A DNA stretch of 64,000 nucleotides from Pelomonas parva (GTDB lineage Bacteria > Pseudomonadota > Gammaproteobacteria > Burkholderiales > Burkholderiaceae_C): contig NZ_JBIGHV010000006.1 of assembly GCF_043555835.1 (NCBI RefSeq), positions 310,001-374,000 of the forward strand. The letters are read 5' to 3'. Each line of letters opens with the position of its first letter. Position 1 is the first letter of the stretch. Made by a program: the position numbers and the translations under genes. The notes under the pieces are model-generated. The model was given only the letters and a program-made list of their open reading frames with translations, ran no database searches and was not told the DNA's origin. Positions 26,122 to 35,584 of this stretch are shown in pieces.

Positions 26122-29100
26122 ATGCGCAGCTGGTTATTCGAATGTGTGGTCGTGGCCGCGCTGGCGCTGCCGTGGCCGGCCGCTGCCCAGCTCATCGCCG
26201 GCCCGCAGCAGACCCGCATCAACCTGCAGGGCCAGACCGCGCAACCGTTGCGCTACACGCCGGACGGCGAAGACTTCGTCATCCACAACGGCGCCGAGTT
26301 CTTCAACCGCCCGCTGTACGGCGGCCGCACGGGCTTTCGGGTCGACGGCGGCGACAAGCCGGAGTTCCTGCTCTACCTGCCTGGCCGTGGCGGCAACCTG
26401 CGCCTGGCGTTGCGCACGCCGGCCGGCAGCCGCTGGCTGCACGAGGCGGCGTCCATCACCACGCGCTACCGACCGGGCGAGCTGCACTACGACATCCGCG
26501 ACCCGCTGCTGGGTGACAAGGGCAGCCTCGCGCTCGTGGCGCTGGCGACCACCAGCACCGAAGGCCTGCTGATCCGCGCCGAAGGCCGCGACCTGCCCGC
26601 CGGCGCCGAGCTGGTCTGGGCCTATGGCGGTGTCACCGGCCAGCGCGGCCGGCGCGACGGCGACATCGGCACCGAGCCCGTGCCCATCAGCCGCTACTTC
26701 CAGTTCCAGCCGCCCTTCGCGGCGGGCAACCGCCTGGTGTTGGGCGCGGACGGCTTTGTGCTGGCTGCGCCGGCAGCCGTCATTGCCGGCGTGGTGCCGG
26801 CGGGCGCGCAACAGCAGCTGGCCGCCGCCAGCGATTGGGACTCGCTGCCCGCACTGCTGGCGCCATCGAGCGCAACACCTGACACCGCCATCACCGTCGG
26901 CCGCGTGGCGCTGCATGAGCGCCAGCCCGCCTGGCTGGCGCTGCAACGCCTGGCCGACGCGGCCCGCTCGCCGGCCAGCGTTGCTGCGCAGACCTATGCC
27001 GCCGTCGGTGCGCCGCGCCCCGCCACCCGCAGCACGCCGCTGGCCGCCCGCTTCAGGCCCGCCGAACTGCCCGCGCTGTTCACCAGGGAACAGGCGCACT
27101 TCAAGGCCTTGCGCCAGCAGGTGCGCATCGTCACGCCCGACCCCTGGCTGAACGCCGCCGTCGGCGCGCTCAACGTCGTCGGCGATGCGCTGTGGGACGA
27201 CGACGCCAAGGCCATCCTGCACGGCGCCGTCGCCTGGCGCGTGCCGTTGCTGGGCTGGCGAGGTGCCTATGCGCTGGATGCGCTGGGCTGGCACGACCGC
27301 GCGAAGCAGAACATCGAGACCTGGATCGCGCGGCAGAACACCTCGCCCATCCCCGCCCAGCTGCCGCCGCCCGACGCCGACACGAATCTCGCGCGCAGCA
27401 GGCAGGCGCTGCACTCCAACGGCAACCTGACCGCATCGCACTACGACATGAACATGGTGTTCTTCGACGCCTTGTTCCGCCACCTGCTGTGGACCGGCAA
27501 CCTGGACCTCGCGCGCCGCGCCTGGCCCGCCATCCAGCGCCACCTCGCCTGGGAGCAGCGCCTGTTCCGCCGCGACTTTGGCGGGCTGCCGCTGTACGAG
27601 GGCTATGCCAACTTCTGGGCCAGCGACGACGTGTACTACGGCGGCGGTGGCGTCACGCATGCGTCGGCCTACAACTTCTACGCGTTCCGCAGCGCCGCTC
27701 GGTTGGCAAAGCTGATCGGCGAGGACGGCAGCGCCTACCAGCGCGAGGCCGACCTCATCGCGCAAGCCATGCGCCGCCACCTGTGGATGCCCGAGCGCGG
27801 CGCCTTCGGCGAGTACCGCGACAGCCTGGGCCTGCAGCGCCTGCACAGCAGCTACGGGTTGTGGAGCTTCTACACCGCCATCGACTCCGAGGTGCCCACG
27901 CCCGAGGAGGCCACGCAGATGGCCGCCGACCTGACTGAGCATTTCAAACGCATTCCTGTCCACGGCCCCGGCGTGCCCAGGGACGCGAACTATCACGTCC
28001 TGCCCAGCACCGACTGGATGCCCTATGCCTGGTCGGTCAACAACGTGGTCATGGGCGAGAACCTGCACACCGCGCTGGCCATGTGGCAGGCCGGTGACTT
28101 CGAGTCCGCTTTCGTGCTCGCCAAGGGTGCGTTGATGGCCAGCATGAACATGGGCATCACGCCCGGCAACGTCGGTTCCATGAACTACCTCGACCACTAC
28201 CGCCGCGAGTCGCAGCGCGACTTTGCGGATGGCACCGGCGTGACGGCACGCGCGTTGGTGGAGGGCCTGTTCGGCGTGCGGCCGGATGCGTTGGCGGGTT
28301 TGATGACAGTGCAGCCAGGGCTGCCGGTCGAGTGGAAGGAGGCGGAACTGCAGCATCCCGGCGTAGGCTTGGTTTTCAAGCGCGAAGGCATGCTCGAGCG
28401 TTGGCAGTTGACGCAGCCAGAGTCGCGCTTCAAGCAACTGCGAATCAAGTTTCAGGCAGGGGGCCGCGAGATCGAGTCGGTGAGCTGGAACGGCCAGCCC
28501 GTCGCTTGGACGCCGGACCCGGCGGCCAATGTGGTGGTCGTGGAGCAACCGTGGGGGCCGCGTGCCAACGTCGTCGTGCAGTGGCGCAAGCTGCCGCAGC
28601 CGACCTTCCCACCGCGCACGAGCTATCCGGTTGTTAGCAAGGTACCGAACTGGAAGACGCCTGTAGCGAATGCAGCCTTCGACCCCATCGCCCTCGACGA
28701 CCACTTCAACGACCGTGTCACCGAGATCTTCAGGCCCAGCAAGTACCTGAGCCCGCGCCCGGCCGGCGTGTCGCTGGCGCTGCCTTCGCAGGGCGCCGGC
28801 GCCTGGGCCGGCCATGTCAACGAGCTGCCGCTCATCGACGACAGCGGCCTGCGCCGCGTGGCCGCTGAGAACGACGGCCAGCTCAAGCTGCCCAACGGCC
28901 TGCCGTTCGCCACGCCCACCGCGCCCGAGGCCCGCAACATCGTCTTCACCTCGCGCTGGGACAACTATCCGCGCGAGATCAGCGTCCCCTTGCAAGGCCA
29001 GGCGCGCCACGCCTACCTGCTGATGGCCGGCTCCACCAACTTCATGCAGAGCCGCATCGACAACGGCGAGGTCATCGTCCACTACGCGGACGGCAGCCAG

Positions 29101-29388
29101 GCCCGGCTGGCGCTGCACAATCCCACCACCTGGTGGCCCATCGAGCAGGACTACTTCATCGATGACTTCCAGTTCCAGCGCCCAGGCCCCACGCCGCCGC
29201 GCGTGGACCTGAAAACCGGCCTGGTGCGCCTGCAGCCCACCGGCCGCGCGGTGCCTGGCGGCGCCGCGACCGTGGTCGACCTGCCGCTCGACCCGCACAA
29301 GCCCCTCGCGAGCCTGACGCTGCGCACGCTGAGCAACGACGTGGTGATCGGCCTGATGAGCCTGACGCTCGACCGCCGCCTGCCCTGA
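26122..29388 (+). CDS. Large secreted six-hairpin glycosidase with DUF4450-like N-terminus
   Basis: A 1088-residue protein with a signal peptide (cleavage near PAAAQ, residue 23). The N-terminal ~300 residues resemble DUF4450 proteins of polysaccharide loci (GFRVDGGDKPEFLLYLPG is typical of the family as I recall it). Residues about 330-760 contain the helical hairpins of an (alpha/alpha)6 barrel, and a C-terminal beta-rich domain of about 200 residues follows. Its place between the lactonase and two other polysaccharide-active genes suggests it cleaves a pectic side chain. Start placed at 26122 where the signal peptide begins. The chemistry is unknown to me. Confidence 0.75.
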   Translation: MRSWLFECVVVAALALPWPAAAQLIAGPQQTRINLQGQTAQPLRYTPDGEDFVIHNGAEFFNRPLYGGRTGFRVDGGDKPEFLLYLPGRGGNLRLALRTPAGSRWLHEAASITTRYRPGELHYDIRDPLLGDKGSLALVALATTSTEGLLIRAEGRDLPAGAELVWAYGGVTGQRGRRDGDIGTEPVPISRYFQFQPPFAAGNRLVLGADGFVLAAPAAVIAGVVPAGAQQQLAAASDWDSLPALLAPSSATPDTAITVGRVALHERQPAWLALQRLADAARSPASVAAQTYAAVGAPRPATRSTPLAARFRPAELPALFTREQAHFKALRQQVRIVTPDPWLNAAVGALNVVGDALWDDDAKAILHGAVAWRVPLLGWRGAYALDALGWHDRAKQNIETWIARQNTSPIPAQLPPPDADTNLARSRQALHSNGNLTASHYDMNMVFFDALFRHLLWTGNLDLARRAWPAIQRHLAWEQRLFRRDFGGLPLYEGYANFWASDDVYYGGGGVTHASAYNFYAFRSAARLAKLIGEDGSAYQREADLIAQAMRRHLWMPERGAFGEYRDSLGLQRLHSSYGLWSFYTAIDSEVPTPEEATQMAADLTEHFKRIPVHGPGVPRDANYHVLPSTDWMPYAWSVNNVVMGENLHTALAMWQAGDFESAFVLAKGALMASMNMGITPGNVGSMNYLDHYRRESQRDFADGTGVTARALVEGLFGVRPDALAGLMTVQPGLPVEWKEAELQHPGVGLVFKREGMLERWQLTQPESRFKQLRIKFQAGGREIESVSWNGQPVAWTPDPAANVVVVEQPWGPRANVVVQWRKLPQPTFPPRTSYPVVSKVPNWKTPVANAAFDPIALDDHFNDRVTEIFRPSKYLSPRPAGVSLALPSQGAGAWAGHVNELPLIDDSGLRRVAAENDGQLKLPNGLPFATPTAPEARNIVFTSRWDNYPREISVPLQGQARHAYLLMAGSTNFMQSRIDNGEVIVHYADGSQARLALHNPTTWWPIEQDYFIDDFQFQRPGPTPPRVDLKTGLVRLQPTGRAVPGGAATVVDLPLDPHKPLASLTLRTLSNDVVIGLMSLTLDRRLP

Positions 29389-29410
29389 CAACCCCACCGA
29401 GGTCGCCGTT

Positions 29411-31549
29411 TTGAAGCAGTTTCTTTTCCTGCTGGCCGTGTGCTTGACACTGCCCGCGTCCGCCCAACCCATCGACCGCGCCGCCGTCGTCGCGCGCCAC
29501 CAGGTGCGCAACACCGGCCTCAACCCCGAGTCCGCGCTGACCGTCGGTAACGGCGACTTTGCAGTGACCGTGGACGTGACCGGCCTGCAGAGCCTGGAGC
29601 GCATCTACTACGACAACGGCCTGCCGCTGGAGACGCGCAACACCTGGAGCTGGCACAGCTTTCCCAACCCCGAGAACCTGCGCTTCGAGGACACGCTGGC
29701 GCCGGTGCCCTTCCATGGCCGGCAGATCCTCTACCCCATCCACCAGAACACGCCTGCCGGCCGCTACTACCGCGAGAACCCGCAGCCCATGCCGCTGGGC
29801 CAGTTCCAGTTCACGCTGCACGGCGAGGTGTTGCGCAGCGAGGACATCGCCGGCATCAACCAGACGCTGGACCTCTGGAACGGCATCGTCACCAGCCGCC
29901 TGACCGTGCGCGGCCAGCCGCTGGAGGTGACGACCGCCGCCCACGGCAGCGCCGCCGTGCTGGCCGTGCAGGCGCGCTCACCGCTGATCGCCAGCGGTGA
30001 GCTGCAGGTGCGCGTGCGCTTCCCGTATGCGTACCGCACGGCCGTCGCGCACAAGCCGCCCTTCATCTGGGAGCAGCCCGAACGCCACCGCAGCTCGCTG
30101 ACGCAGGTCGCGCCCGGCCATGCGCGCATCGCCCGCGAGGCGGATGGCACGCGCTACGACACCGAGCTTCGCTGGAGCACGCCGGCCGAGCTGGTCAGCG
30201 CCTCCACGCCCCAGCTCGCCGCGCCGCACGACTACCGGCTGCGTGCCACCAGCGGCGACACGATTGCCTTCACGGCCGCCTTTGCCGACGCCGAGCACCC
30301 GGCGCCTAACGAAACCGTCGCCAGCACGCTGGCGTCGTCCAAGCAAGCGTGGGCGAACTACTGGACCAAGGGCGGCATGGTCGACCTCGGCGCCGCCACC
30401 GACCCGCGCGCCAAGGAGATCGAGCGCCGCACCATCCAGTCGCTCTACCTGATGCGCGTCAACTACGCCGGCAGCTTCCCGCCCGCCGAGACCGGCCTGC
30501 AGCACCTGAGCTGGTTCGGCAAGCACAACTCCGAGGTCTACGTCTTCCACGCTGCGCAGTTCTACCAATGGGGCCATGTCGACCTGCTGGAGAAGGGCCT
30601 GGCCTGGTATCTGGGTCAGCTGCCCAAAGGCATCGCGCAGGCCAAATCGGAAGGCTTCGACGGCGTGCGCTGGCCCAAGATGTCCGGCCTGGACGGCCGC
30701 CCGACGCCCGGCGGCATCAACCCCTACATCATCTGGAACCAGCCCAACCCCATCTACCTGGCCGAGCTGGTCTACCGCGCCAAGCCGACGAAGGAGACGC
30801 TGGCTCGCTATGGCGACCTGGTGGCCGAGTCGGCGAAGTTCCTGGCGTCGTTCGCCCACCGCGACCCGGCCACCGGCGTCTACCACCTGGGCCCGCCGCT
30901 GAAGAACGTCAGCGAGAGCACGTCGGTGGAACTGGTGCGCAACCCGACCTTCGAGGTGGCCTTCTGGTACTGGGGCCTGCAGGTCGCGCAGCAGTGGCGC
31001 CAGCGGCTGGGCCTGGCGCCCGAGCCAAAGTGGGCCGACGTCATCAAGCACCTCGCCCCGCTGCCGCAGCAGGACGGCCGCTACCTGGAGATCGAAGGCA
31101 TCCGCGACCTGTTCGGCCCGGGCAAGCGCGGCGCGCCGTCGTCCATGCTGCTGGCGCTGGGCTATCTGCCGGCCACGCCCAAGATCGACATCGAGACCGC
31201 GCGCCGCACCTTCCACGCCGTGCACGCGCAGCGCGGCGACGACGGCGGCTGGGTCAGCTGGCAGATGGGCCAGGGCGCGCTGACGGCAGCGCGGCTGGGC
31301 GAACCCGAGCGGGCCGTCGCCATCCTCGGCAAAACCGCCGCCGCCGCCCGCTTCATGCCCAGCGGCTACAGCCGCCGCCCGCGCGACCCCGAGGGCGCCG
31401 TGGCCTACCTGCCCACCAATGCCGCCTACCTGATGGCGATGGGCCTGATGGCCGGCGGCTGGGACGGTGCACCGAAAGGCCTGACGCCCGGCTTCCCGAA
31501 AGACGGCGCCTGGAACGTGCGCGCCGAAGGCCTGCTGCCGCTGCCATGA
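29411..31549 (+). CDS. Secreted (alpha/alpha)6-barrel glycosidase, GH65-like
   Basis: A 712-residue protein with a signal peptide ending near residue 18 (PASAQ). An N-terminal beta-sandwich (about 20-290) precedes an (alpha/alpha)6 barrel, where LSWFGKHNSEVYVFHAAQFY (about 368-387) recalls the GH65/acid-trehalase-like group. The DNSE/HNSE region is where substrate-binding residues lie in that clan. I cannot assign a catalytic pair or a substrate with confidence. Its stop overlaps the PL10 start (ATGA), so it is translationally coupled to a pectate lyase and probably processes pectic oligosaccharides. Confidence 0.7.
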   Translation: MKQFLFLLAVCLTLPASAQPIDRAAVVARHQVRNTGLNPESALTVGNGDFAVTVDVTGLQSLERIYYDNGLPLETRNTWSWHSFPNPENLRFEDTLAPVPFHGRQILYPIHQNTPAGRYYRENPQPMPLGQFQFTLHGEVLRSEDIAGINQTLDLWNGIVTSRLTVRGQPLEVTTAAHGSAAVLAVQARSPLIASGELQVRVRFPYAYRTAVAHKPPFIWEQPERHRSSLTQVAPGHARIAREADGTRYDTELRWSTPAELVSASTPQLAAPHDYRLRATSGDTIAFTAAFADAEHPAPNETVASTLASSKQAWANYWTKGGMVDLGAATDPRAKEIERRTIQSLYLMRVNYAGSFPPAETGLQHLSWFGKHNSEVYVFHAAQFYQWGHVDLLEKGLAWYLGQLPKGIAQAKSEGFDGVRWPKMSGLDGRPTPGGINPYIIWNQPNPIYLAELVYRAKPTKETLARYGDLVAESAKFLASFAHRDPATGVYHLGPPLKNVSESTSVELVRNPTFEVAFWYWGLQVAQQWRQRLGLAPEPKWADVIKHLAPLPQQDGRYLEIEGIRDLFGPGKRGAPSSMLLALGYLPATPKIDIETARRTFHAVHAQRGDDGGWVSWQMGQGALTAARLGEPERAVAILGKTAAAARFMPSGYSRRPRDPEGAVAYLPTNAAYLMAMGLMAGGWDGAPKGLTPGFPKDGAWNVRAEGLLPLP

Positions 31550-32808
31550 AGCGCCTGCTGCTCGCCCTCGCCTTCGCACCGGGCGCCCTGCTCGCCGCTG
31601 TCATTGGCCACAACACGCCTGCGCCCGAGATGAGCCCCGCGCGGCTCGCCGAACTGCCTGCCGCGCAGCGCCCCGCGTGGCGGGCCTATCTCGACCGCTC
31701 CGACCGCCAGATGGCCTTCGACCGCGCCACGCTCGCCCGCGAGCTCAAGGCCGGCGACACCGTGCCGCCACCGCCCACCGCCGGCAAGATGAACGCGCCG
31801 CTGGAGCGCGAGGCAGCCTGGTATGCCTCGGCCGAGGCGAAGGCAATCGCCGACACCATCCTCAGCTTCCAGACGCCCAGCGGCGGCTGGAGCAAGAACC
31901 AGGACCGCAGCAAGCCGCCGCGCCTGCCTGGCCAGCGCTACTCGAACAACGCCGAGACGATGACCGTCGGCACCGGCAGCTTCGACGAGCCACGCGACCG
32001 CTACTGGACCTTCGTCGGCACGCTGGACAACGACGCCACGCACAGCGAGATCCGCTTCCTGGCGCGCGTGAACCAGCAGCGCCCGGGTGAGGCCTATCAG
32101 GCCGCCATCCTGAAGGGCATCGGCTACCTGCTGATGGCCCAGTACCCCAACGGCGGCTGGCCGCAGAACTACCCGCTGGAAGGCGGCTTCCACGACGGCA
32201 TCACCTTCAACGACGACGCGGTTAGCGAGGCCGCACGGCTGTTGCAGGACGTGGCCAAGGCAACGCCCGAGTTCGCGTTCGTTCCCGAGCCGCTGCGCCG
32301 TCAGGCCCGCTCTGCAGCGGCCCGCGCGGTGGACCTGCTCCTCGCCGCCCAGGTGAAGGTGGACGGCCGCCCGACCGCCTGGCCGCAGCAGATCGACGCC
32401 GTTACGCTGGCGCCCATCTCCGCGCGCAACTACGAGCCGCGCAGCCTCGCCAGCGCCGAGAGCGCCGCCGTGCTGCTGTTCCTGATGCAGCAGCCGCGCC
32501 CCACACCCGCGATGAAGGCGGCCATCGAGAGCGGCGTCGCCTGGCTGCAAACCCATGCGCTGCGCGACCACGTCTTCACGATGACCCCCGACGGCCGCAA
32601 GCTCATCCCCCAGCCCGGCGCCGGTCCGCTGTGGTCACGCCTGTATGACGTGCCCACCGGCCGCCCCATCTTTGGCGACTGGCCCAAGACCATCCACGAC
32701 GACGTCAACGAGATCTCCAAGGGCCGCCGCAATGGCTACACATGGTGGGGCACCTGGCCGCAGAAGGCGCTGGACGCCTACCCGCGCTGGAAGGCCGAAA
32801 ACCCCTAG
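31546..32808 (+). CDS. Secreted pectate lyase, polysaccharide lyase family 10
   Basis: A 420-residue enzyme with a signal peptide (MKRLLLALAFAPGALLAA). PL10 motifs are present: SGGWSKNQD, the NGGWPQNYP repeat, TFNDDAV, NYEPRSLASAES and the C-terminal RLYDVPTGRPIFGD, which includes the catalytic arginine region. It should cleave polygalacturonate by beta-elimination, complementing the PL1 enzyme at 8255. Start at 31546 overlaps the preceding stop. The frame is open further upstream but only inside the preceding gene. Confidence 0.93.
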   Translation: MKRLLLALAFAPGALLAAVIGHNTPAPEMSPARLAELPAAQRPAWRAYLDRSDRQMAFDRATLARELKAGDTVPPPPTAGKMNAPLEREAAWYASAEAKAIADTILSFQTPSGGWSKNQDRSKPPRLPGQRYSNNAETMTVGTGSFDEPRDRYWTFVGTLDNDATHSEIRFLARVNQQRPGEAYQAAILKGIGYLLMAQYPNGGWPQNYPLEGGFHDGITFNDDAVSEAARLLQDVAKATPEFAFVPEPLRRQARSAAARAVDLLLAAQVKVDGRPTAWPQQIDAVTLAPISARNYEPRSLASAESAAVLLFLMQQPRPTPAMKAAIESGVAWLQTHALRDHVFTMTPDGRKLIPQPGAGPLWSRLYDVPTGRPIFGDWPKTIHDDVNEISKGRRNGYTWWGTWPQKALDAYPRWKAENP

Positions 32809-32876
32809 CTGACACCGTTGTCATCGGCGGGCATTTCGGCGACATTGCGCCACCCCAAGCCTGCCCGCCCGATGAC

Positions 32877-34019
32877 ATGCGCTATCTATCGCTGCTGCTG
32901 AGCCTGTGCCTTGCTGCATCCGCACAGGCCGCCGAGATCGGCGCTTTCGCGCCCGGCCCACATGCTGTCGGCTCGACCAACCTGCAGGTCACGCCGCCCA
33001 CCAGCAGGCCGTTGATTGACTACCTCAACGGCAGCAAGGACGGCGCCTACCTGTCCGCCATCCTGACCCACCCGCAGGCCGTGCCGCAGCTGCAGATCAT
33101 CGTTCCCGCCAGCCAGCCCGGCGCCGGGGCCATTGCCGGCAAGCCGCAGCCGCTGGTGCTGCACATCCTCTACCCGACGCCCGCCAGCAACGCGCGGCCC
33201 GACTACGCCTTTCCGTACAAGGACACCGGCGACGCGCTCGTGCCGCACATGCAGGGTCCGACCGACAAGCCGCTGCTGGCCGACCCTGCCGCCAGGTACC
33301 CGCTCATCGTCTACTCCGGCGGCTACAACACGCACGGTCTGTGGCACCTCGGCCATCTGAAGGGGCTGGCCTCGCATGGCTACATCGTCGTCAACCTCTT
33401 CCACGGCGACGGCCGCGCGCCGGGCTATCACGAGTCCGTCGCGCTGCGCCAGGCGGGCGTGCGCGCCGCGCTGGACCACGTGCTGAAGGACCCGGTCCTC
33501 GGCCCCGCCATCGACCGCGACCGCATCGGCGCCTCGGGCTCCAGCGCTGGTGGCATGACGGTGCTGGCCCTGCTCGGCGGCGTCGACCCCAAGCACCCGG
33601 CGCACAACCCTCGCGACCCGCGCATCAAGGCCGGCTTCGGCCTCGTGCCCTTCATGGGCACCAGCTTCGGCGTCTGGCCGTTCGCGACCGATGCCTGGCA
33701 CCTGGGCCGCGAGTTCGAGGGCCTGGCCGCCGTCAAGGCACCGTTCTTCGCGGTGTATGCGGACCAGGACAAGAGCGTCGCCCCCGACGCCGTCCGCGCC
33801 GGCGTGCGCCGCCTCGGCGGTCCCGCCTGGGCGGTCGAACTGCCAAGTGAGGGCCATCTGCTCTCGCCCGCTGCCGAGCGAGAGGCCTACAGCTGGGAGC
33901 TAGCCTTCTTTGACGCCGTCCTGCGCGGCAATGCCGAGGCGCGCGCCAAGCTGGTGGCCAGCACCCAGGTCAGCGGAGGCAGCAAGGGGAAGATGGCGTT
34001 CACCAGCGCCGGGCGATAG
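32877..34019 (+). CDS. Secreted alpha/beta hydrolase (esterase/PAF-acetylhydrolase-like)
   Basis: A 380-residue protein with a signal peptide (cleavage after SAQA, near residue 18). The nucleophile elbow is GASGSSAGG, with later Asp (ADQDKS) and His (SEGHLLSP) completing a likely catalytic triad. In this locus it could remove acetyl or feruloyl esters from pectin, but no motif proves that. Last gene of the rightward unit; its stop abuts that of mnmE on the other strand. Confidence 0.8.
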   Translation: MRYLSLLLSLCLAASAQAAEIGAFAPGPHAVGSTNLQVTPPTSRPLIDYLNGSKDGAYLSAILTHPQAVPQLQIIVPASQPGAGAIAGKPQPLVLHILYPTPASNARPDYAFPYKDTGDALVPHMQGPTDKPLLADPAARYPLIVYSGGYNTHGLWHLGHLKGLASHGYIVVNLFHGDGRAPGYHESVALRQAGVRAALDHVLKDPVLGPAIDRDRIGASGSSAGGMTVLALLGGVDPKHPAHNPRDPRIKAGFGLVPFMGTSFGVWPFATDAWHLGREFEGLAAVKAPFFAVYADQDKSVAPDAVRAGVRRLGGPAWAVELPSEGHLLSPAAEREAYSWELAFFDAVLRGNAEARAKLVASTQVSGGSKGKMAFTSAGR

Positions 34020-35384
34020 TCACTTGCCGATGCAGAAGCTGCTGAAGATCACGCCCAGCAGCTCATCCGCCGAGAACGCACCGGTGATCTCACCCAACGC
34101 GTCGTGGGCCAGGCGCAGCTCTTCAGCCAGAAGATCCAGCGCCGCGTCGCGCTGAGAGGCGACTTCGCGCGCCAGTGCCAGGTGATCGGCCGTGCGGGCC
34201 AGTGCCTGCACATGGCGCTCCCGGGCAATGAAGAGGCCTTCCGGCACGGACTGCCAGCCGGCCGTCTGCAGCAGGCGCTGCCGCAGCGCTTCGAGGCCGG
34301 CGCCAGTCTTCAAACTCAGCGCGATCTCGCCTTCGGGTGCCGTGGCCAGATCGGCCTTGTTGAAAACCTGCACGATGCGGCCCGCGTCCACGCCGGCCAG
34401 CCGCGCGCGGATGCGCTCGTCCTCGGCCTCGTAATCGGCCTGACCGACACGACCCAGGTCGTGCAGGAACAGCACGACATCGGCATCCGCAATCGCATCC
34501 CACGACCGCGACACACCGATGCGCTCCACCTCGTCGGCTGTCGCGTCGCGCAGGCCGGCCGTGTCGGTGATGTGCAGCGGCACGCCTTCGATCTGGATGG
34601 TCTGGCTGACCTTGTCGCGTGTCGTGCCTGGGATGGGCGTGACGATGGCCAGCTCGGCGCCGGCCAGCGCGTTCAGCAGCGAACTCTTGCCCACGTTGGG
34701 CTGGCCGGCGAGCACGACCTTGAGCCCGTCGCGCAGCAGCGCGCCCTGGCGCGTGCGGGCCTGCACTGCGCCCAGTTGTACCGTCAGGCGGTCCAGCCGC
34801 CCGAAGGCATCGGCCTTCTCCAGGAAGTCGATCTCCTCCTCGGGGAAGTCCAGCGTCGCCTCGACCAGCATGCGCAGCTGGATAAGCTGGTCACGCAGCT
34901 GGCCCACCTCATGCGACAGCGCGCCGCCCAGCGCCCGGCTGGCGCTGCGCGCGGCGGCTTCGGTGCTGGCGTCGATGAGGTCGGCCACCGCCTCGGCTTG
35001 CGCCAGGTCGAGCTTGCCGTTGAGGAAAGCGCGCTGCGTGAACTCGCCAGGCTCGGCCAGCCGAACCGTGCCGCCCGCCTCGATGACCCGCGCCAGCAGC
35101 AGCTGCATGACGACCGCGCCGCCATGGGCCTGCAGCTCCAGCACATGCTCGCCGGTGTAGGAATGTGGCGCCGGGAAGTGCAGCGCCAGGCCTTGATCTA
35201 TCGATGCGCCGGCCGAGTCGCGGAACGGCAGGTAGGTCGCCTCGCGTGCCTTCAGCGCCCGGCCGCAGACGGCTTCGATGAGCGGGGCCAGGTCTTGCGG
35301 CGACGACACGCGCACGATGCCGACGGCGCCGCGCCCCGGGGCGGTGGCGATGGCGGCGATGGGGTCAGCGTGGCGGGCGAGCAT
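34020..35384 (-). CDS. mnmE: tRNA modification GTPase MnmE (TrmE)
   Basis: A 454-residue GTPase that, with MnmG, modifies the wobble uridine (cmnm5U) of tRNAs. The N-terminal tetrahydrofolate-binding domain (PIAAIATAPGRGAVGIVRVS) is followed by a helical domain with an inserted Ras-like G domain: GQPNVGKSS, DTAGLRD and NKAD. The C-terminus ends in FCIGK with the invariant cysteine. Start set at 35384 (MLARHADPI); the in-frame extension to 35420 runs into a hairpin. Part of the conserved rpmH-rnpA-yidD-yidC-mnmE block. Confidence 0.97.
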   Translation of the reverse strand: MLARHADPIAAIATAPGRGAVGIVRVSSPQDLAPLIEAVCGRALKAREATYLPFRDSAGASIDQGLALHFPAPHSYTGEHVLELQAHGGAVVMQLLLARVIEAGGTVRLAEPGEFTQRAFLNGKLDLAQAEAVADLIDASTEAAARSASRALGGALSHEVGQLRDQLIQLRMLVEATLDFPEEEIDFLEKADAFGRLDRLTVQLGAVQARTRQGALLRDGLKVVLAGQPNVGKSSLLNALAGAELAIVTPIPGTTRDKVSQTIQIEGVPLHITDTAGLRDATADEVERIGVSRSWDAIADADVVLFLHDLGRVGQADYEAEDERIRARLAGVDAGRIVQVFNKADLATAPEGEIALSLKTGAGLEALRQRLLQTAGWQSVPEGLFIARERHVQALARTADHLALAREVASQRDAALDLLAEELRLAHDALGEITGAFSADELLGVIFSSFCIGK

Positions 35385-35408
35385 GGCTGCAATTGTCGGC
35401 GGCACAAA

Positions 35409-35438
35409 GCAAACAGCCACCCGAGGGTGGCTGTTTGC
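35409..35438 (-). terminator. Strong hairpin upstream of mnmE
   Basis: A 14-bp perfect stem (35409-35422 pairing with 35425-35438) followed on the minus strand by a short TTTG run. With only a weak T-tract it is an imperfect terminator; it may act as a second barrier between yidC and mnmE or lie in the mnmE leader. Confidence 0.5.
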
Positions 35439-35542
35439 AAACGAATTGGCGCGGGGGAGGTCAGTTGAGGCGCTCTCGTGAGCCCGGGTTCCGACCGTTG
35501 TTCTCTGCCCCGCGACGCCATTGAACTGCGATCAGCAGGCGC

Positions 35543-35567
35543 AAAAAAGCCCCCGCTCGCGGGGGCT
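35543..35567 (-). terminator. Rho-independent terminator downstream of yidC
   Basis: On the minus strand, AGCCCCCG and CGGGGGCT form a GC-rich stem followed by six T residues (A-run at 35543-35548 on the plus strand). It lies 18 bp after the yidC stop and should end the rpmH-rnpA-yidD-yidC transcript. Confidence 0.88.
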
Positions 35568-35584
35568 GTGCAGATTCACGTGCG

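Noticed and set aside
26134..29604. Long antisense frame opposite the DUF4450-like gene
   Set aside because: Shadow frame with no recognisable motif, opposite a coherent secreted enzyme.
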